A stretch of DNA of 64,000 nucleotides from Microvirga soli (GTDB lineage Bacteria > Pseudomonadota > Alphaproteobacteria > Rhizobiales > Beijerinckiaceae): NCBI RefSeq assembly GCF_016734765.1, contig NZ_JAERQE010000030.1, positions 1 through 64,000 of the forward strand, written 5' to 3'. A model generated the notes under the pieces. The model was not told the origin of the DNA. It saw only the letters and a program-made list of their open reading frames with translations, and searched no databases. Shown in pieces: positions 8,193 through 17,149 of the stretch (position 1 is its first letter; each line of letters begins with the position of its first letter). The translations under genes were made by a program, and so were the position numbers.

Positions 8193-11100
8193 TTAGAGAA
8201 CGAACCAGCTCTTGCTGAGCTCGATCGAGCCCTTCAGCTTGATCACGGCTTCCGCCGTCTTGTCGCTGTCGGTGTTGAGATAGACATAAGTTGTGCTCTT
8301 CGTCTTCTCGAAGCGCACCTCGCCCGCCTTGCTGAAGCTCTTGTCATCGCCGATGAACGAGAACTTCTGGTCACCGCGCTTCTTGGTGTTGGCGTCGATC
8401 AGCTTGAGATCAATCCTGTCACCACCTCGACCCGAGAAGTCAGTAATGTAGTCTGCCTTCGACTTGGACGAGCCCGTCTCCCGGTCGTCGAACACGAACA
8501 CATCCCGGCCCTTTCCGCCGGTGAGCGTGTCCTTGCCGAGGCCGCCGATCAGTCGGTCGTTGTTCAGGCCTCCGTCCAGCAGATCATCGCCGGATGAGCC
8601 TTCAAGCGTGTCATCGCCCGACTCTCCATACAGGCGATCGTTGCCAAGATCTCCATAGAGGCGGTCATTGCCGCCGGCACCCTTGAAGGCGTCCTGGCCC
8701 TCTCCGCCTTTCAGCACATCGCCAAGAGCGCTGCCGGTGGCGGTCTCGTTCAGACTATTGCCGACCTGGATCGTGAAGGTCTTCCTCATGCTCGCGCCGG
8801 TGGCGTCCGTCACCTGCACCTCGACCAGATGGCTTTTGGCCTGCTCGTAATCGAGCCTCACGCCATCCGCCACGCTGATCTTGCCCGATTTGTTATCGAT
8901 GGCGAAACGGCCTTCGGCATTGCTCAGAAGCTCGAAGTGAAGAGTGCCAACAGCGCCCTTGATGGAGAAGTCGCCGAACTCGAAGCCGGTTTGGCTGTTC
9001 TCTTCCACAACATCACCAGTCAGTCCGAAGTCGGTGAGCAGTAATCCGCCCGCGGTGGATGTGATATCCGCGAACTTGAAGATCTCAACCTGAGTGATCG
9101 TATCGACCCTGTCGCCGTCTTCCCGCGCATCGGTCAGTGTGAAGGAGCCGTCGCCGTTACGCTCGATGGTATAATCGGCACGCTTGCCGCTCAACACCAC
9201 AGTGTCTTCGCCGGCGCCGCCGTCGAGGCTGTTGCGGCCTTTGTTGCCATAGAGAGTGTTGTTCAACTCATTGCCAGTGAGATTGCCCCCAAAGCTGTCA
9301 GGATTCGCCTTCAGGATCTCCACATGGATGCCTGCACCGAGTGTGTAGTTGGCCTCGCCGACGACGATGACCGTGTCGATACCCATGCCAGCTGCTTCTT
9401 CGATCGTCTCTTCGCCGTAGATACGGTAGGTGTCGTCACCCGCGCCGCCTTCCAGGCTGTCGGATCTGTTTCCGCCATTGAGTGTGTCATTGCCGCCTCC
9501 GCCGATGAGCGTGTCGACACCATCGCCGCCGGAAAGGGAGTTTGCGGCACTATTGCCGGTGATGATGTTGTCGAGACTATTGCCCGAACCGTTAATGGCA
9601 GCGGTTCCTAGCAGGGTCAGGTTCTCAAGGTTCGTGCCCAGAGTATAGTTGTTCAATGCAGTCCGGACTGTATCGATGCCGCCGGCATCTGAACCATCGT
9701 CATTCGTCTCCACAATCGTGTCCATGCCGTCCGCAACGTAGGTGTCATTGCCTGCGCCGCCCATTAGCGTATCCGGACCGACATCGCCGTTCAGAACATT
9801 CGCACCTGCGTTGCCGATCAGGCGTTGGGCAAGCTCGTTGCCTGTCAGGTCGAGAGCAACCTCACTGTCAGCAGGCCAAGCCCGCAGAACTTCTACAGCT
9901 TGACCAGCTCCCAGAGTGAATGACTCAATTGCGCGAACCTCATCATTGCTTTGAACTGTGCTGGCAAGCTCAATCACTGTGTCGCCGCTGCTGACATAGT
10001 AGGTATCGTCGCCATTCCCGCCGGTAAGGGTGTCGGCGCTGTCATCAGTGCCTGTAGCATTGCCGCCATAGATGGTGTCGTTACCCTCATCGCCATAGAT
10101 CCGGTCGCTGTCGGCGCCGCCATAAATGGTGTCATCCCCACCGCCGCCGTAGATGGTGTCGTTGCCGCCTGCACCGTCGAGGGTGTCGCCAAGGTCGGAT
10201 CCGCCCCCGCCTGCATCCAGGCGGAATACCTCGCCACTGATGTCGACAACATAGAGGTTGCCGTTCCTGTCGGTGCCGAAGGAAGCAATCCTCTCGATCG
10301 TACCGGCGCTCGGAACGATCGTAGCGGTGATATCATTTCTCACCCAACCGGAAGCAGTTTCCTCGAGCGTCCAGATCCGCGCGCTTCCGAAATCGCCAAA
10401 AATGTACTTGCCTCGCAAAGAGGCGATGGGGCCGTCATAGACGTATCCGCCTGTAACCGACGCACCAATGCCATCCTCGTGAAAATAGGAGTGGATCCCG
10501 TCGGTATAGCCGTCGTTGGTTTCAGGGGTCGGTCCGTCGTCCGCATCATTACTTGGATCTTCATCTTCGTCGTTCTCGGGCCGTCCCCAGCCATAGTTCG
10601 CACCAGGGACCACGAGATTAATCTCTTCCGCTGTATCCGCGCCGACATCGCCTACAAAGAGCCGACCGTCCTTATCGAAGCTGGCGCGCCACGGGTTGCG
10701 GAAGCCAATGGCGTAGACCTCGGACGGCTGCGCCAGGTCGGGAGCGTTGTCGAAGACGGTCGGATTGCCCTCCGGGATGGCGAAGTTCTTCTTGGGATCT
10801 CCCGGATAGGCATCCTCCAGACTGTCCACGTCAAGGCGAAGAATCTTGCCGAGGTGGCTGGTCGGATTTTGCGCATTCCAATTCTGATCGCCGTCGCCGG
10901 TCGCTACATACAGGTAGCCGTCTGTCGGGCTGAAGCCGATCCAGCCGGCTCGATGATTGCCCGAGCCCTCAGTATATTCCGTTGTCTCCAGAATGACTTT
11001 GTAGTTGCTGGGGAGTACGTCCGGCGAATTCGGATTGACAGTGTATTCCCGGATCTGCGACTCGTTGTGCCGTGGGTCGCTGTTATTCTCTCCCTTGAGG

Positions 11101-11450
11101 GACAGGAACACATACACTTTGCCGTTGTTGGCAAAATCCGGATGGAACGTGAAGCCGAGGAGGCCGACCTCGCCAGCCGTCGAGACCTGATCCGTTACAT
11201 CCAGAAACGGCGTTGGGGCAGTCGACCCGTCCGCGCCGACGATCTGAACTGTCCCTTGCTTGCCGACGATGAAGAGGCGGCCTGAATTGTCCGGGGCGCC
11301 GGTGACAAAGAGTGGCTGAGTCAGGCCCGACGCGATCCGCGTGCCGACGATTTCCGATGCATTAGGATTGTACCCATAGATCGTGTCATCCTCATTCGTT
11401 GCTTGGTTCGTCAGGTCGTCGGCACCAGAAGAGCCGTAAATAGTCGCCAT
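8193..11450 (-). CDS. Secreted PQQ-dependent sugar dehydrogenase fused to RTX calcium-binding repeats
   Basis: This 1085-aa protein joins two kinds of module. Residues about 30-420 form a glucose/sorbosone dehydrogenase-type six-bladed propeller, with TGAPDNSGRLFIVGKQG, GLLGFTFHPDF, NHRAGWIGFSPTDGYLYVATGDG, IGFRNPWRASFD and GDVGADTAEEI. From about 430 on come blocks of GGxGxDxxx nonapeptides, interrupted near 800-890 by a cadherin-like domain with FAIDNKSGKISV and LDYEQ. The tail after the last repeats matches type I secretion substrates, which leave the cell without a cleaved N-terminal signal; none is seen here. No ABC exporter genes are nearby. ATG 11450 is preferred over 11456 by spacing from GGGG. 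The likely role is extracellular or surface sugar oxidation. Confidence 0.87.
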   Translation of the reverse strand: MATIYGSSGADDLTNQATNEDDTIYGYNPNASEIVGTRIASGLTQPLFVTGAPDNSGRLFIVGKQGTVQIVGADGSTAPTPFLDVTDQVSTAGEVGLLGFTFHPDFANNGKVYVFLSLKGENNSDPRHNESQIREYTVNPNSPDVLPSNYKVILETTEYTEGSGNHRAGWIGFSPTDGYLYVATGDGDQNWNAQNPTSHLGKILRLDVDSLEDAYPGDPKKNFAIPEGNPTVFDNAPDLAQPSEVYAIGFRNPWRASFDKDGRLFVGDVGADTAEEINLVVPGANYGWGRPENDEDEDPSNDADDGPTPETNDGYTDGIHSYFHEDGIGASVTGGYVYDGPIASLRGKYIFGDFGSARIWTLEETASGWVRNDITATIVPSAGTIERIASFGTDRNGNLYVVDISGEVFRLDAGGGGSDLGDTLDGAGGNDTIYGGGGDDTIYGGADSDRIYGDEGNDTIYGGNATGTDDSADTLTGGNGDDTYYVSSGDTVIELASTVQSNDEVRAIESFTLGAGQAVEVLRAWPADSEVALDLTGNELAQRLIGNAGANVLNGDVGPDTLMGGAGNDTYVADGMDTIVETNDDGSDAGGIDTVRTALNNYTLGTNLENLTLLGTAAINGSGNSLDNIITGNSAANSLSGGDGVDTLIGGGGNDTLNGGNRSDSLEGGAGDDTYRIYGEETIEEAAGMGIDTVIVVGEANYTLGAGIHVEILKANPDSFGGNLTGNELNNTLYGNKGRNSLDGGAGEDTVVLSGKRADYTIERNGDGSFTLTDAREDGDRVDTITQVEIFKFADITSTAGGLLLTDFGLTGDVVEENSQTGFEFGDFSIKGAVGTLHFELLSNAEGRFAIDNKSGKISVADGVRLDYEQAKSHLVEVQVTDATGASMRKTFTIQVGNSLNETATGSALGDVLKGGEGQDAFKGAGGNDRLYGDLGNDRLYGESGDDTLEGSSGDDLLDGGLNNDRLIGGLGKDTLTGGKGRDVFVFDDRETGSSKSKADYITDFSGRGGDRIDLKLIDANTKKRGDQKFSFIGDDKSFSKAGEVRFEKTKSTTYVYLNTDSDKTAEAVIKLKGSIELSKSWFVL

Positions 11451-11633
11451 AATCATTGCCCCACATCGAAAAGTGTTACTTACCTTCATCCTTCGCTGAG
11501 GGGCTTGGCAGGGACAACTCTCTGAACAGGGAGGACTCTTGACGAAAGGGCAGGTTTACATGTCTCGGGCAGCGGGAAAGCCTGCTGAACGCCAGAAATG
11601 ACCTCGTAAACCATTGCTCTGCGGCAATCCCAC

Positions 11634-12302
11634 TCAGGGCGTAAACTCCCCCGCCGCGTTGTGCGCCAAGCGGATCGGCTCCGGCAGGCGGTACTTGGGG
11701 GAGCAGCGCAGGACCAGTTCAGCGGCTGACGGGATATCCGCGAGGTGGCCGGGGGAGATGAACATCGGGTTCTTGGCCGTGCGGGTGCGCAGCGCCACCC
11801 CGATGGTTTCCTTGCGGTCGATGAGCGGCGCGGCGGAGCCCTTTTCTTCGCCGAGATCCTTGTAGCGTCCGCAGAGCAGCGTCTTGCCGCAGCCGACAGT
11901 GGGGCGCTGCAGCCACAGGCCCATATGGCTGGCGATGCCGATGCGGCGGGGGTGCGCGATGCCCATGCCGTCGAAGAGAAACACGTCGGCTACGGTTTTC
12001 AGTTTCTCGAAGGCCTCCTCGAGCACCGGCCCTTCCCGAAAGCTGAGCAGTCCGGGAACATAGGGAAAGGGCGTCGGCCGCTGCGCCAGCACTGTCTCGA
12101 CCGGCAGGAAGCCGGGATAAGTCACCACCACGATAGCGGCCTGCGACTGCTCGTTCTTCACGCTGACGTCGACGCCGGCCACGAGCTTGACCTTGTCGAG
12201 GTCGATGGGGTGGTCGGAGATCACCTCCGTGCGCAGCTCGTGCTGCAGGGCGATGGCCTCGGAGGGGGAGACATTCCAGTCGTGGCGGTGGTGAAGCTTC
12301 AT
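11634..12302 (-). CDS. nfi: Endonuclease V (deoxyinosine 3'-endonuclease)
   Basis: Endonuclease V nicks DNA one base 3' of deoxyinosine and starts alternative excision repair of deaminated adenine. The 222-aa protein has VAGVDVSVK near residue 40 (metal-site Asp), the PYVPGLLSFREGP substrate wedge, VFLFDGMGIAHPRRIGIASHMG and TVGCGKTLLCG. The ATG at 12300-12302 gives the usual start; the frame continues far upstream but out of homology. It is divergent from the DoxX-like gene and not in an obvious operon. Confidence 0.92.
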   Translation of the reverse strand: MKLHHRHDWNVSPSEAIALQHELRTEVISDHPIDLDKVKLVAGVDVSVKNEQSQAAIVVVTYPGFLPVETVLAQRPTPFPYVPGLLSFREGPVLEEAFEKLKTVADVFLFDGMGIAHPRRIGIASHMGLWLQRPTVGCGKTLLCGRYKDLGEEKGSAAPLIDRKETIGVALRTRTAKNPMFISPGHLADIPSAAELVLRCSPKYRLPEPIRLAHNAAGEFTP

Positions 12303-12491
12303 GATCCGGTATCGAAGAGGACAAGGGCTAACGCTCAAGGTTCGGGATCGATCCCTTGCAACCTGAGTCGATAGGCCGAAGCCGCTGGAGACTACGTGGA
12401 AGCCCTTAGGGGCATTGTCGGAATATCGTCCTCTGTTCGATGGGTTTAAACCCTCGGCCATCGCAAAGATAAGTCTAACAAAGAGGATGTC

Positions 12492-13700
12492 ATGTCTCGC
12501 GTACATGCAACCAGCGGCTCCGCACCGGTCGAGCCGCACGTCAAGAATTCGGGGTCGTTCAAGCGTGCAGCGGCGGGCCTTGCCGCCCTTGGCGCCGGCC
12601 TGTGGGCGCTGCCGGCCGAAGCCCATGTGAAGTGGTTTGCGCCCTATATCGTCAATGCCGCCCCGCAGCCGATCTCCGCCACTCTGACCAATGTATGGTT
12701 CTGGACCGGCATCGGCCTCGTTCTGGCGTTCTTCCTCGCTACGCTCATGGTCGAGCGCACATTCGTCGGCCGCGGCGTTCAGGCGGGTCTCGACCGCGTC
12801 AGCGCGCCGCTCTGGAGCCGTGCGGACGATTTCATGCGCGTCTCCATCGGCGGCTTCTTCGTGGCGATCTTCGCCGTCGGGGGCATCTATCTCACGCCGG
12901 ATCTCAAGACGGATTCCGAGCTGATCTCCTGGGCCCAGCTGCTGATCGCCATGTGCGTGTTCTCGCGCCGGACCATGCCGATTGCCGCTGCCGGCATCAT
13001 CACCCTCTGGGTGGTGGCGTTGCGGGAATACGACCTGTTCCACCTGCTGGACTACCTGGCCCTCGGCGTTGCTGTTGCTGCCTATCTGGTGATGGCCTCC
13101 TCGAACGACGAGAAGTGGCGCGCCCGCCGGTTCCTGGCTCTGCGCTGGGGCATCGCGATCGCGCTGATGTGGTCGTCGCTCGAGAAGTTCGCCTATCCGG
13201 ACTGGTTCTATCCGCTCGTGGAGGAGAAGCCGTTCCTGACCTTCGGCATGCCGCGTGACGTGTTCATCCCGATGGCTGGTGTCGCTGAGTTCACCATGGG
13301 CTTCGGCCTGCTCTGGACCCCGCTGGTGCGCCGTCTTTCGGCCGTGGCCCTGCTGGCGATCTTCTTCACCGCCGTCTATCCGTTCGGCCGCATCGACCTC
13401 GTCGGCCATGCCCTGATCATGGCAGCGCTCTTCCTGGTCGCCGCCGATCCGTGCCGCGAGGCCAAGGCGGTTGCCGTAAAGGTGCCGAACACACTGCCGC
13501 GCTTTGGCAGCCTGGCTTCGGTTCCTGCGGGACTTGCCGTCGCCCTCGTGGTGCTGGTGAGCGGGTATTGGGGACTGCACGGCGTGTTCTACAGCGCCGG
13601 GTATGAGGCCGGACAGCAGCAGGAGCTGACGACCCACTCCCACAGTAAGGAATATCCGCACGGGCCTCAGCCTAAGCCGGAGAGCCACAGCCATCACTAA
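12492..13700 (+). CDS. DoxX-like multi-pass membrane protein with histidine-rich tail
   Basis: The 402-aa protein has a leader-like first segment ending in LPAEAHVKW, then about eight hydrophobic helices. The part from residue 215 to 330 (RWGIAIALMWSSLEKFAYPDWFYPL to GHALIMAALFLVA) resembles the DoxX/SURF4 group, small membrane proteins linked to redox or respiratory stress. The last 30 residues are hydrophilic and histidine-rich (THSHSKEYPHGP..ESHSHH), a possible metal site. The start ATG has AAAGAGGATGTC upstream. A hairpin follows the stop. The next gene is a truncated haemoglobin. The exact function is unknown. Confidence 0.6.
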   Translation: MSRVHATSGSAPVEPHVKNSGSFKRAAAGLAALGAGLWALPAEAHVKWFAPYIVNAAPQPISATLTNVWFWTGIGLVLAFFLATLMVERTFVGRGVQAGLDRVSAPLWSRADDFMRVSIGGFFVAIFAVGGIYLTPDLKTDSELISWAQLLIAMCVFSRRTMPIAAAGIITLWVVALREYDLFHLLDYLALGVAVAAYLVMASSNDEKWRARRFLALRWGIAIALMWSSLEKFAYPDWFYPLVEEKPFLTFGMPRDVFIPMAGVAEFTMGFGLLWTPLVRRLSAVALLAIFFTAVYPFGRIDLVGHALIMAALFLVAADPCREAKAVAVKVPNTLPRFGSLASVPAGLAVALVVLVSGYWGLHGVFYSAGYEAGQQQELTTHSHSKEYPHGPQPKPESHSHH

Positions 13701-13708
13701 CCATGAGC

Positions 13709-13740
13709 AAGCCGGGCCGTTATGAGCGGCCCGGCTTGAT
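13709..13740 (+). terminator. Hairpin after the DoxX-like gene
   Basis: An 11-bp perfect stem AAGCCGGGCCG / CGGCCCGGCTT with a 7-base loop lies 8 bases after the stop. The T tract after it is weak (GATCTTTC), so termination may be partial. Confidence 0.6.
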
Positions 13741-13811
13741 CTTTCGTAAGGAATGACGAAACAGGATGGAGCATCGTGCCTCCATCCTGTTCGGTTTTGA
13801 GGAGATCCGCT

Positions 13812-14234
13812 TTGGCGCAGTCAGCCACAGGGCGCAGCATCCCGATCATCAGCCCGGCCGAGGGCGTGACGGAGGAGATGATCCGGCTACTGGTGGAAAC
13901 CTTCTACGACCGGGTGATTCGCGATCCGGAACTCGGGCCGCTCTTTCACAACGCGCTCTCCGGACGATGGAGCAAGCACTTGGCCCTGATGGTGGATTTC
14001 TGGTCGTCGATTGCGCTGCGGACCGGGCGCTACCAGGGCAAGCCGCAGGCGGCCCATATGGGCATGAGTCTCACGCCGGAGCTTTTTTCACGCTGGCTGG
14101 CGCTGTTCGAGCAGACCGCGGGTGAAATCTTCGAACCGGATGTGGCGGCCTTCTTCGTGGATCGGGCAGGGCGCATAGCGGATAGCCTGCAGATCGGCCT
14201 CGGGATCGGACCGAAGGCGCTGCGGCTGCCTTAA
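13812..14234 (+). CDS. Group III truncated haemoglobin
   Basis: The 140-aa protein matches the group III truncated haemoglobin pattern: FYDRVIRDPELGPLF (B/C helices with the Tyr at B10 position), HLALMVDFWSSIAL, YQGKPQAAHMGM (distal and E-F region) and LTPELFSRWLALFEQTA. These proteins bind oxygen, NO or related ligands. I choose the TTG at 13812 because a strong GAGGAG lies 7 bases upstream and the product then has family length; a GTG at 13776 would add 12 residues. It lies after a DoxX-like membrane protein, compatible with a shared redox or NO role. Confidence 0.85.
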   Translation: MAQSATGRSIPIISPAEGVTEEMIRLLVETFYDRVIRDPELGPLFHNALSGRWSKHLALMVDFWSSIALRTGRYQGKPQAAHMGMSLTPELFSRWLALFEQTAGEIFEPDVAAFFVDRAGRIADSLQIGLGIGPKALRLP

Positions 14235-14242
14235 GGCTTAGC

Positions 14243-14395
14243 TTAACGCTCCCACCACTCAAGCTCGTCATCGCCGCGCTTGGGCAGCAGGGACGAGATG
14301 CCGATCATGAGAAAGCCGCAAGCCATGAGCACGCCGACGAAGAACTCGGCGCTACCAAAGCCCGGAGAAAAGAAAGTCTCTAAAAAAGCCTGCAT
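14243..14395 (-). CDS. Small single-span membrane protein (50 aa)
   Basis: A 50-codon frame on the minus strand starts at ATG 14395 behind GGAGGGTGG and ends in TAA. The product begins MQAFLETFFSPGFGSAEFF, continues into a hydrophobic helix (VGVLMACGFLMIGISSLL) and ends in a charged tail rich in Asp, Glu and Trp. Third codon positions are strongly GC-biased as in neighbouring genes. The ribosome site and start lie inside a perfect inverted repeat (14383-14421) that could also act as a terminator for ychF. I do not recognise the family. A real gene is likely but not certain. Confidence 0.55.
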   Translation of the reverse strand: MQAFLETFFSPGFGSAEFFVGVLMACGFLMIGISSLLPKRGDDELEWWER

Positions 14396-14421
14396 GAAGC
14401 CACCCTCCATGCAGGCTTTGT
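14383..14421 (-). promoter_or_regulatory. Hairpin enclosing the start of the 50-aa gene
   Basis: Read on the minus strand, GCCTGCATG and CATGCAGGC arms enclose GGAGGGTGGCTT and run into TTTTTT. This has the form of a Rho-independent terminator for the upstream ychF transcript, yet its loop holds the ribosome site and its 3' arm the start codon of the small gene. It could be a terminator, a translation switch, or both. Confidence 0.5.
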
Positions 14422-14432
14422 CGCATCATGGT

Positions 14433-14462
14433 CCTGAACGGGCGAAAAAGCCCGCGTTCAGG
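14433..14462. repeat. Inverted repeat after ychF
   Basis: Arms CCTGAACGGGC and GCCCGCGTTCAGG surround GAAAAA. The hairpin lies 14 bases downstream of the ychF stop. It lacks a T run on either side and may be an mRNA 3' stabiliser rather than a terminator. Confidence 0.5.
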
Positions 14463-14475
14463 ATTCCGACAGCTT

Positions 14476-15573
14476 TTACGTATTGAACCGGAAGTGCATC
14501 ACGTCGCCGTCCTGGACGATGTATTCCTTGCCCTCCAGCCGCAGCTTGCCAGCATCGCGCGCACCGGCTTCGCCCTTGAGCGAAGTGTAATCGGCATAAG
14601 CGATGGTCTCGGCGCGGATGAAGCCCTTCTCGAAATCCGTGTGGATCACGCCGGCAGCGCCGGGAGCCTTGGTGCCCTTGGTGATCGTCCAGGCACGGGC
14701 TTCCTTCGGGCCGACGGTGAAGTAGGTGATCAGCCCGAGCAGTTCGTAGCCGGCGCGGATCACGCGGTTGAGGCCGGGCTCTTCAAGGCCGACGGCTTCG
14801 AGATAATCCGTCTGCTCGCTGGGCGGCAGAACGGCGATCTCGCTCTCGATCTTGGCCGAGACGACAACGGCTTTCGCACCCTCTTCCTTGGCCCGCTCGA
14901 AAACCTTGGCCGAGAAGGCGTTGCCTTGGTCGGCGGAGGCCTCCTCCACGTTGCACACGTAGAGAACGGGTTTGGAGGAGAGGAGACCCAGCATCTGGAA
15001 CAGACGCTCCTCTTCGACCTTGCGCTCCACCATGCGGGCGGGCTTTCCTTCGCGCAGCAGGGGCAGGGTGCGGTTGACGAGGTCGAGGGTTTCCTTCGCC
15101 TCCTTGTCGTTACCCTTGGCCTTCTTCTCGAGCGCGGTGACGCGCTTCTCGAGGCTGTCGAGGTCGGCCAGCATCAGCTCGGTCTCGATGGTCTCGATGT
15201 CGGCGATCGGGTCGATCTTGCCTTCCACGTGCGTGATGTCCGTGTCCTCGAAGCAGCGCACCACATGGGCGATGGCATCGACTTCACGGATGTTAGCCAG
15301 GAACTGATTGCCCAGGCCTTCGCCGCGGGACGCGCCGCGCACGAGGCCTGCGATATCCACGAAGGTGAGGCGGGTCGGGATGATCTGAGCCGAGCTGGCG
15401 ATGCCCGCGAGCTGGTCGAGCCGGTCGTCCGGCACCGCCACGTCGCCCACGTTCGGCTCGATGGTGCAGAACGGGTAATTGGCAGCCTGCGCGGCGGCCG
15501 TCTGCGTCAAGGCGTTGAAGAGGGTGGACTTGCCCACATTCGGCAGGCCGACGATGCCCATTTTGAAGCCCAT
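14476..15573 (-). CDS. ychF: Redox-regulated ATPase/GTPase YchF
   Basis: YchF (OLA1 family) is a universal P-loop NTPase of the Obg group that binds ribosomes and prefers ATP. The 365-aa protein has the Walker A motif GLPNVGKST at residues 9-17, switch II in FVDIAGLVRGAS, a long coiled-coil insertion near residues 130-180 (SLEKRVTALEKKAKG) and the C-terminal TGS domain ending in GDVMHFRFN. It lies just downstream of pth in the common rplY-pth-ychF order, with a 26-base gap. Confidence 0.96.
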   Translation of the reverse strand: MGFKMGIVGLPNVGKSTLFNALTQTAAAQAANYPFCTIEPNVGDVAVPDDRLDQLAGIASSAQIIPTRLTFVDIAGLVRGASRGEGLGNQFLANIREVDAIAHVVRCFEDTDITHVEGKIDPIADIETIETELMLADLDSLEKRVTALEKKAKGNDKEAKETLDLVNRTLPLLREGKPARMVERKVEEERLFQMLGLLSSKPVLYVCNVEEASADQGNAFSAKVFERAKEEGAKAVVVSAKIESEIAVLPPSEQTDYLEAVGLEEPGLNRVIRAGYELLGLITYFTVGPKEARAWTITKGTKAPGAAGVIHTDFEKGFIRAETIAYADYTSLKGEAGARDAGKLRLEGKEYIVQDGDVMHFRFNT

Positions 15574-15599
15574 GGCCTCACTCCTTTGATGGCCGGTGT

Positions 15600-16232
15600 C
15601 TAGCCGGCGTTGTTCTTGCCTTCAGCAGCCTTTTCTCCAGGCCGCTTCACATCCGTCCAGCCTCTCGCCTCCATGGCGAGGTGGACCTTGTTCTGAAAGC
15701 TGCCGTCCTCACCCTTGGCGAGAAGGGCGGCGCTGTCCGCGATGATCCGGCACAGGTCATCGACCCAGGCCTCTTCGCTTTTTCCGAAATCGCCCAGCAC
15801 ATGGCTCTGCACCAGTGCCTTGTGACCGGGATGGCCGATGCCGAGGCGCACGCGGCGGTAATCGTTGCCGCAATGGGCGGAGATCGAACGCAGGCCGTTA
15901 TGGCCCGCATTGCCGCCGCCGATCTTCACGCGCAGCTTGGCCGGCGGCAGATCGAGCTCGTCGTAGAAGACCGTCACGTCGTGGAGCGGGATCTTGAAGA
16001 AGTTCTGCGCCTCTCCCACGGACTGCCCCGACAGGTTCATGTAGGTCTGCGGCTTGATCAGCAGCACCTTCTCAGCCCCGATCACCGCATCGGCTGCCTC
16101 CGCGTGGAAGCGCTTGCGCCAGGGGCCGGCGTTGTGTGCGCGCGCAATCTCGTCCACGGCCATGAACCCGATATTGTGGCGGTTCCTGGCGTAGCGGGAT
16201 CCGGGATTGCCCAGGCCGACGAAGAGGCGCAT
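15600..16232 (-). CDS. pth: Peptidyl-tRNA hydrolase
   Basis: Pth releases tRNA from peptidyl-tRNAs dropped by ribosomes. The 210-aa protein shows the family landmarks: [18 protein letters not shown] with the catalytic His near residue 21, the [15 protein letters not shown] segment, [10 protein letters not shown] with the key Asp, and [13 protein letters not shown]. The C-terminus is a short Lys/Glu-rich extension. It follows rplY after an intervening hairpin and precedes ychF. Confidence 0.97.
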   Translation of the reverse strand: MRLFVGLGNPGSRYARNRHNIGFMAVDEIARAHNAGPWRKRFHAEAADAVIGAEKVLLIKPQTYMNLSGQSVGEAQNFFKIPLHDVTVFYDELDLPPAKLRVKIGGGNAGHNGLRSISAHCGNDYRRVRLGIGHPGHKALVQSHVLGDFGKSEEAWVDDLCRIIADSAALLAKGEDGSFQNKVHLAMEARGWTDVKRPGEKAAEGKNNAG

Positions 16233-16249
16233 CGCTTGGTCCTGCTCAT

Positions 16250-16281
16250 AAGAAACGCTCCGGCCTTGCGGTCGGAGCGTT
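16250..16281 (-). terminator. Hairpin between rplY and pth
   Basis: On the minus strand, AACGCTCCG and CGGAGCGTT arms are followed by TTTCTTATG. It lies between rplY and pth and probably acts as an attenuator or partial terminator inside the operon. Confidence 0.6.
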
Positions 16282-16322
16282 AAAGCCGATCGATGGGCTC
16301 AGTAAACGCCCGATCAAGCCCA

Positions 16323-16937
16323 TTAGGCCGCGGGAGTGGCCTCGGCAGCCGGAGCTGCGTCCTCTTCCGTGAGGCCGGTCGGGGCCACGACGGTGACCAG
16401 GGTCACGTTCTCGGTGGATGTCGCCTTGGCGCCGTTCGGCAGCTTGATGTCGTTGAGGTGGATCGAGGAGCCGATATCGAGACCATCGACCGATGCCTCG
16501 ATGTAGTCCGGGATCGAGTCGGACGGAACGAGCAGTTCCACCGAGTGCTCGACGATCTGGAGAGCGCCGCCGCGCTTCAGGCCCGGGCTCTTCTCCTGGC
16601 CGACCACGTGCACCGGAACCACGACCTTGATCGACTGGCCCTGCGCAAGACGCAGGAAGTCGATGTGGACCGGGAAGTCACGGACCGGGTCGAGCTGGTA
16701 GTCGCGCGGAATGGCGCGGGTCTTCTTGCCGTCCACGTCGATCTCGAAGATCGTGGTCAGGAAGTGACCGGCGAAAATCAGCTGCTTGGTCTGGTTGAAG
16801 TCGAGGGCGATCGCCTGGGCCGGCTGGCCGGCTCCGTAAATGACGGCGGGAACTTGGCCTTGGCGACGAACGGCCCGGGCGGCCCCCTTGCCGGCCCGGT
16901 CGCGCGCCACGGCCTTGATTTGCTTTACTTCGCTCAT
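16323..16937 (-). CDS. rplY: 50S ribosomal protein L25 / general stress protein Ctc
   Basis: L25 binds 5S rRNA. This is the long two-domain Ctc form (204 aa): an N-terminal L25 domain with GKGAARAVRRQGQVPAVIYG and a C-terminal TL5/Ctc domain with VPVHVVGQEKSPGLKRGG and the SVDGLDIGSSIHLNDIKLP segment. The tail is Ala/Glu-rich. It heads the rplY-pth-ychF run; the 212-base gap upstream presumably holds its promoter. Confidence 0.96.
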   Translation of the reverse strand: MSEVKQIKAVARDRAGKGAARAVRRQGQVPAVIYGAGQPAQAIALDFNQTKQLIFAGHFLTTIFEIDVDGKKTRAIPRDYQLDPVRDFPVHIDFLRLAQGQSIKVVVPVHVVGQEKSPGLKRGGALQIVEHSVELLVPSDSIPDYIEASVDGLDIGSSIHLNDIKLPNGAKATSTENVTLVTVVAPTGLTEEDAAPAAEATPAA

Positions 16938-17149
16938 GGTCGTGGTCCTTGATCAATGGATTGGAAAAACCGATGGCCGCCAAGGTCTTGAAACCTATCT
17001 GCGGCCATGAGGTCAGCGCCCGTGCCTCCAAGGGTGTCGAGCGGGCGCGAGGCGGCTTATAGCGGTAAATATACCGGAAGACAATGACTTTGGCTGCTAC
17101 TTTGTATCATATAGTATTGCGTCCGGAATGCCGCCAATGAGAACCGAAA

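Noticed and set aside
9000-10250. Regular repeats that look like a CRISPR or tandem array
   Set aside because: They are the coding repeats of GGxGxD nonapeptides, in frame and variable. No constant repeat-spacer alternation is present.
9951-11285. Long open frame on the plus strand over the RTX dehydrogenase
   Set aside because: It mirrors the GC-biased third positions of the real minus-strand gene, and its product has no family-like motifs.
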